Below the pieces are notes generated by a model. The model worked only from the letters and a program-made list of their open reading frames with translations, did no database searches and was not told the DNA's origin. This document shows positions 7,151 to 8,774 of a stretch of 8,774 nucleotides of DNA, in pieces; position 1 is the stretch's first letter; each line of letters begins with the position of its first letter. This stretch comes from a bacterium. Lineage in GTDB: Bacteria > Bacillota > Negativicutes > Acidaminococcales > Acidaminococcaceae. The stretch spans positions 1-8,774 of the forward strand of contig SFRS01000019.1 of assembly GCA_004562175.1 (NCBI GenBank), written 5' to 3'. Made by a program: the position numbers and the translations under genes.

Positions 7151-8026
7151 TTACACATTCCGCATGAGCTTTTGCTGCCAGGTCTGGTAATAATCGCGAC
7201 TGGTCAGGCGAATCAGCTTCATGGTATAGGGACTTTTTTCGATGCGCACATAGGTATCATCCTGTACCTCGATAACGTTTTCTCCGTCGCAGGACAGCAT
7301 CATTTCCTCGCTGCCGGGCACGGCCTTCAGCTCGATGCAATCGGATAGGGGGATGACCAAGGCTCTGGCCGTCAGGGAATGGGCGCACACCGGGGTGATG
7401 ACGCTCACATCCAGCTCCGGCATCACTAAGGGTCCACCAGCGGAAAGAGAATAAGCCGTGGAGCCTGTAGCGGTGGAAACAATCAGTCCATCCGCTGCAT
7501 AACGACCGGAGGGCTTGCCATTGATATACATGCGCAAATGAGCCAGCTTGCTGAACATGCCCTTGGCCAAAACAAAATCGTTGAGGGCGTGAGCCGTTGT
7601 CAAAACGCTGCCTTCCTTGATTACAGTGGCCTGTAGCATTTTGCGCCTTTCGATGGTGTAATTTCCCTGAGCAAGCTTGCTGATGGCCTTGCGCATACCT
7701 GGCAAATCAATCTCTGCCAAAAAGCCCAGCTTGCCAAAGTTGATGCCAAAGGCCGGCACCCCCGCGGGCACCGTGTAGCGAGCCATTTGCAGCAGGGTGC
7801 CATCCCCGCCCAGGCTCACTGCCGCATCCAAGGACTGCAAATAATCATTATGCATGCCGGTGATGCTTTCCTTGTCGAAGCCTGCACAGCCAAATTCTCT
7901 AGCCACATCCTCCGGCAACAGGGGCTCCAGTCCCCAATCGCGGCACATTTCCACAAATTCCGGTAACGCTATATACACATTTTCTTTGCTTAAATTAGGA
8001 AAAATACCTAAGCGTTTTGCTTTCAT
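7151..8026 (-). CDS. nadK: NAD kinase (ATP- or polyphosphate-dependent)
   Basis: Phosphorylates NAD+ to NADP+ in the cytosol, the only known route to NADP in most bacteria. The 291 residues include the GGDG motif in SLGGDGTLLQMARY (71-84), GINFGKLGFLAEI (94-106), an Asn-Asp pair at 149-150 where the family usually has Asn-Glu or Asn-Asp, the glycine/serine-rich NAD-binding stretch at 176-199 (DGLIVSTATGSTAYS inside it), and TPVCAHSL (211-218). It is complete and looks active. ATG 8026 is preceded by GAGG (8033-8036) with a 6-nt spacer and starts 27 nt after the tlyA stop. tlyA-nadK-argR-recN is a frequent cluster in Bacillota, so co-transcription is likely. Confidence 0.96.
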   Translation of the reverse strand: MKAKRLGIFPNLSKENVYIALPEFVEMCRDWGLEPLLPEDVAREFGCAGFDKESITGMHNDYLQSLDAAVSLGGDGTLLQMARYTVPAGVPAFGINFGKLGFLAEIDLPGMRKAISKLAQGNYTIERRKMLQATVIKEGSVLTTAHALNDFVLAKGMFSKLAHLRMYINGKPSGRYAADGLIVSTATGSTAYSLSAGGPLVMPELDVSVITPVCAHSLTARALVIPLSDCIELKAVPGSEEMMLSCDGENVIEVQDDTYVRIEKSPYTMKLIRLTSRDYYQTWQQKLMRNV

Positions 8027-8053
8027 CTTTTGCCTCGGCTCCTATTGTTGTTT

Positions 8054-8774
8054 CTATTTATCCAAATCTCCGTGACTGCGCCCTACCAGCTCGGCCACAT
8101 ATGCAGCACTCACGGCGTCGTCCTCGCCTAGGGTCAAATGCAATAAATATTCAATATTGCCCTCAGGTCCCTTGATGGGCGAAAAATCCAGGCCGGCAAT
8201 GCCGAAGCCTTCCTCCTTGGCAAAGGCAATCACATTGTTGATGACTTCCTCGTGGACCTTGGCGTCACGCACCACGCCCTTTTTGCCCACATTTTCCTTG
8301 CCCGCCTCGAACTGGGGCTTGATTAAAGCAATGACAAAGCCATCGCTCTTCAAAATTTTGTGGACCGCGGGCAAAATTTTATCTAGAGAGATAAAGGCCA
8401 CGTCGATGGTGGCAGCATCCACCTGCTCCGGTAGGCTGTCCGCCTCCAAATAGCGCACATTGGTGCGCTCCATGTTGATGACCCGCTCATCGCTGCGCAG
8501 CTTCCAGGCCAATTGCCCATAGCCCACGTCGATGGCGTACACCTTGGCTGCGCCGTTTTGCAAAGCACAGTCCGTGAAGCCACCAGTGGAAGCACCAATA
8601 TCGGCCACCACCTTGCCCTCCACGCTGATGGGGAAGATTTGCAGGGCCTTGGCCAGCTTCAGGCCACCCCTGCTCACAAAGGGCAGCTTATTGCCCAAGA
8701 GGCGAATCTGCACGTCGGGAGCCACCGGCGTCCCCGGCTTATCTATTTTTTGCTCGTTCACCAGCACCTGTCCC
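8054..8774 (-). CDS. tlyA: TlyA-family rRNA (cytidine-2'-O)-methyltransferase, 5' end outside window
   Basis: Predicted S-adenosylmethionine-dependent 2'-O-methyltransferase of the TlyA/hemolysin-A family, which in characterised members modifies cytidines in 16S and/or 23S rRNA. The visible 239 residues begin GQVLVNEQKIDKPG, the end of an N-terminal S4 RNA-binding domain; about 30 residues are missing. A GTG at 8767 is therefore internal and not the start. The FtsJ/RrmJ-like methyltransferase domain follows: SRGGLKLAKAL, the SAM-binding VVADIGASTGGFTDCAL, YAIDVGYGQLAWKLR, DVAFISLDKILP, and IKPQFEAGKENVGKKGVVRD, which supplies the conserved KPQFE block. The gene ends at TAG 8054-8056, 27 nt before nadK. 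Pore-forming activity attributed to some homologues is not supported by the sequence. Confidence 0.93.
   Translation of the reverse strand, partial: GQVLVNEQKIDKPGTPVAPDVQIRLLGNKLPFVSRGGLKLAKALQIFPISVEGKVVADIGASTGGFTDCALQNGAAKVYAIDVGYGQLAWKLRSDERVINMERTNVRYLEADSLPEQVDAATIDVAFISLDKILPAVHKILKSDGFVIALIKPQFEAGKENVGKKGVVRDAKVHEEVINNVIAFAKEEGFGIAGLDFSPIKGPEGNIEYLLHLTLGEDDAVSAAYVAELVGRSHGDLDK

Noticed and set aside
8054..8767. TlyA start at GTG 8767
   Set aside because: The frame continues upstream (GQ before VLVNEQK), and the S4 domain requires about 30 more N-terminal residues beyond the edge.

Overview
The window carries a compact run of housekeeping genes, all read on the minus strand, from a low-to-moderate-GC Gram-positive-type bacterium (Bacillota). 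The order tlyA-nadK-argR-recN is a classic Bacillota arrangement. The FGAM synthase is the long single-chain, clostridial-type PurL-PurQ fusion rather than the separate PurS/PurL/PurQ of Bacillus. recN is followed by a NUDIX hydrolase and not by the sporulation genes spoIVB/spo0A. A Clostridia or Negativicutes-like source is my best guess. That placement is inference and was not tested.

Layout in the direction of transcription (high to low coordinates): tlyA (rRNA 2'-O-methyltransferase, 5' end outside the window), nadK (NAD kinase), argR (arginine repressor) and recN (SMC-like DNA repair ATPase) lie 12-36 nt apart and look like one transcription unit. A 110-nt spacer follows recN. It holds a short 10-bp-periodic AGCT repeat that overlaps the recN stop codon and a palindromic element. 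Next come a NUDIX hydrolase of the ADP-ribose pyrophosphatase type and a ten-helix EamA/DMT permease, separated by one base and probably translationally coupled. After a 153-nt spacer with a good sigma-A-type promoter and an operator-like inverted repeat, the purine gene purL runs to the left edge.

The genes serve separate core functions: rRNA modification, NADP synthesis, arginine control, recombination repair, nucleotide-sugar clean-up, metabolite export and purine synthesis. I see no defence, mobile or otherwise exotic system, and no RNA genes, CRISPR or insertion sequences.

The one real anomaly is at the extreme left edge. The PurQ-type glutaminase part of purL matches family expectation up to about base 59 and then stops matching in all three minus frames. 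The last 60 bases instead read, in another frame, like the His-x-His block of a metallophosphoesterase. This is either an assembly chimera or a true rearrangement.
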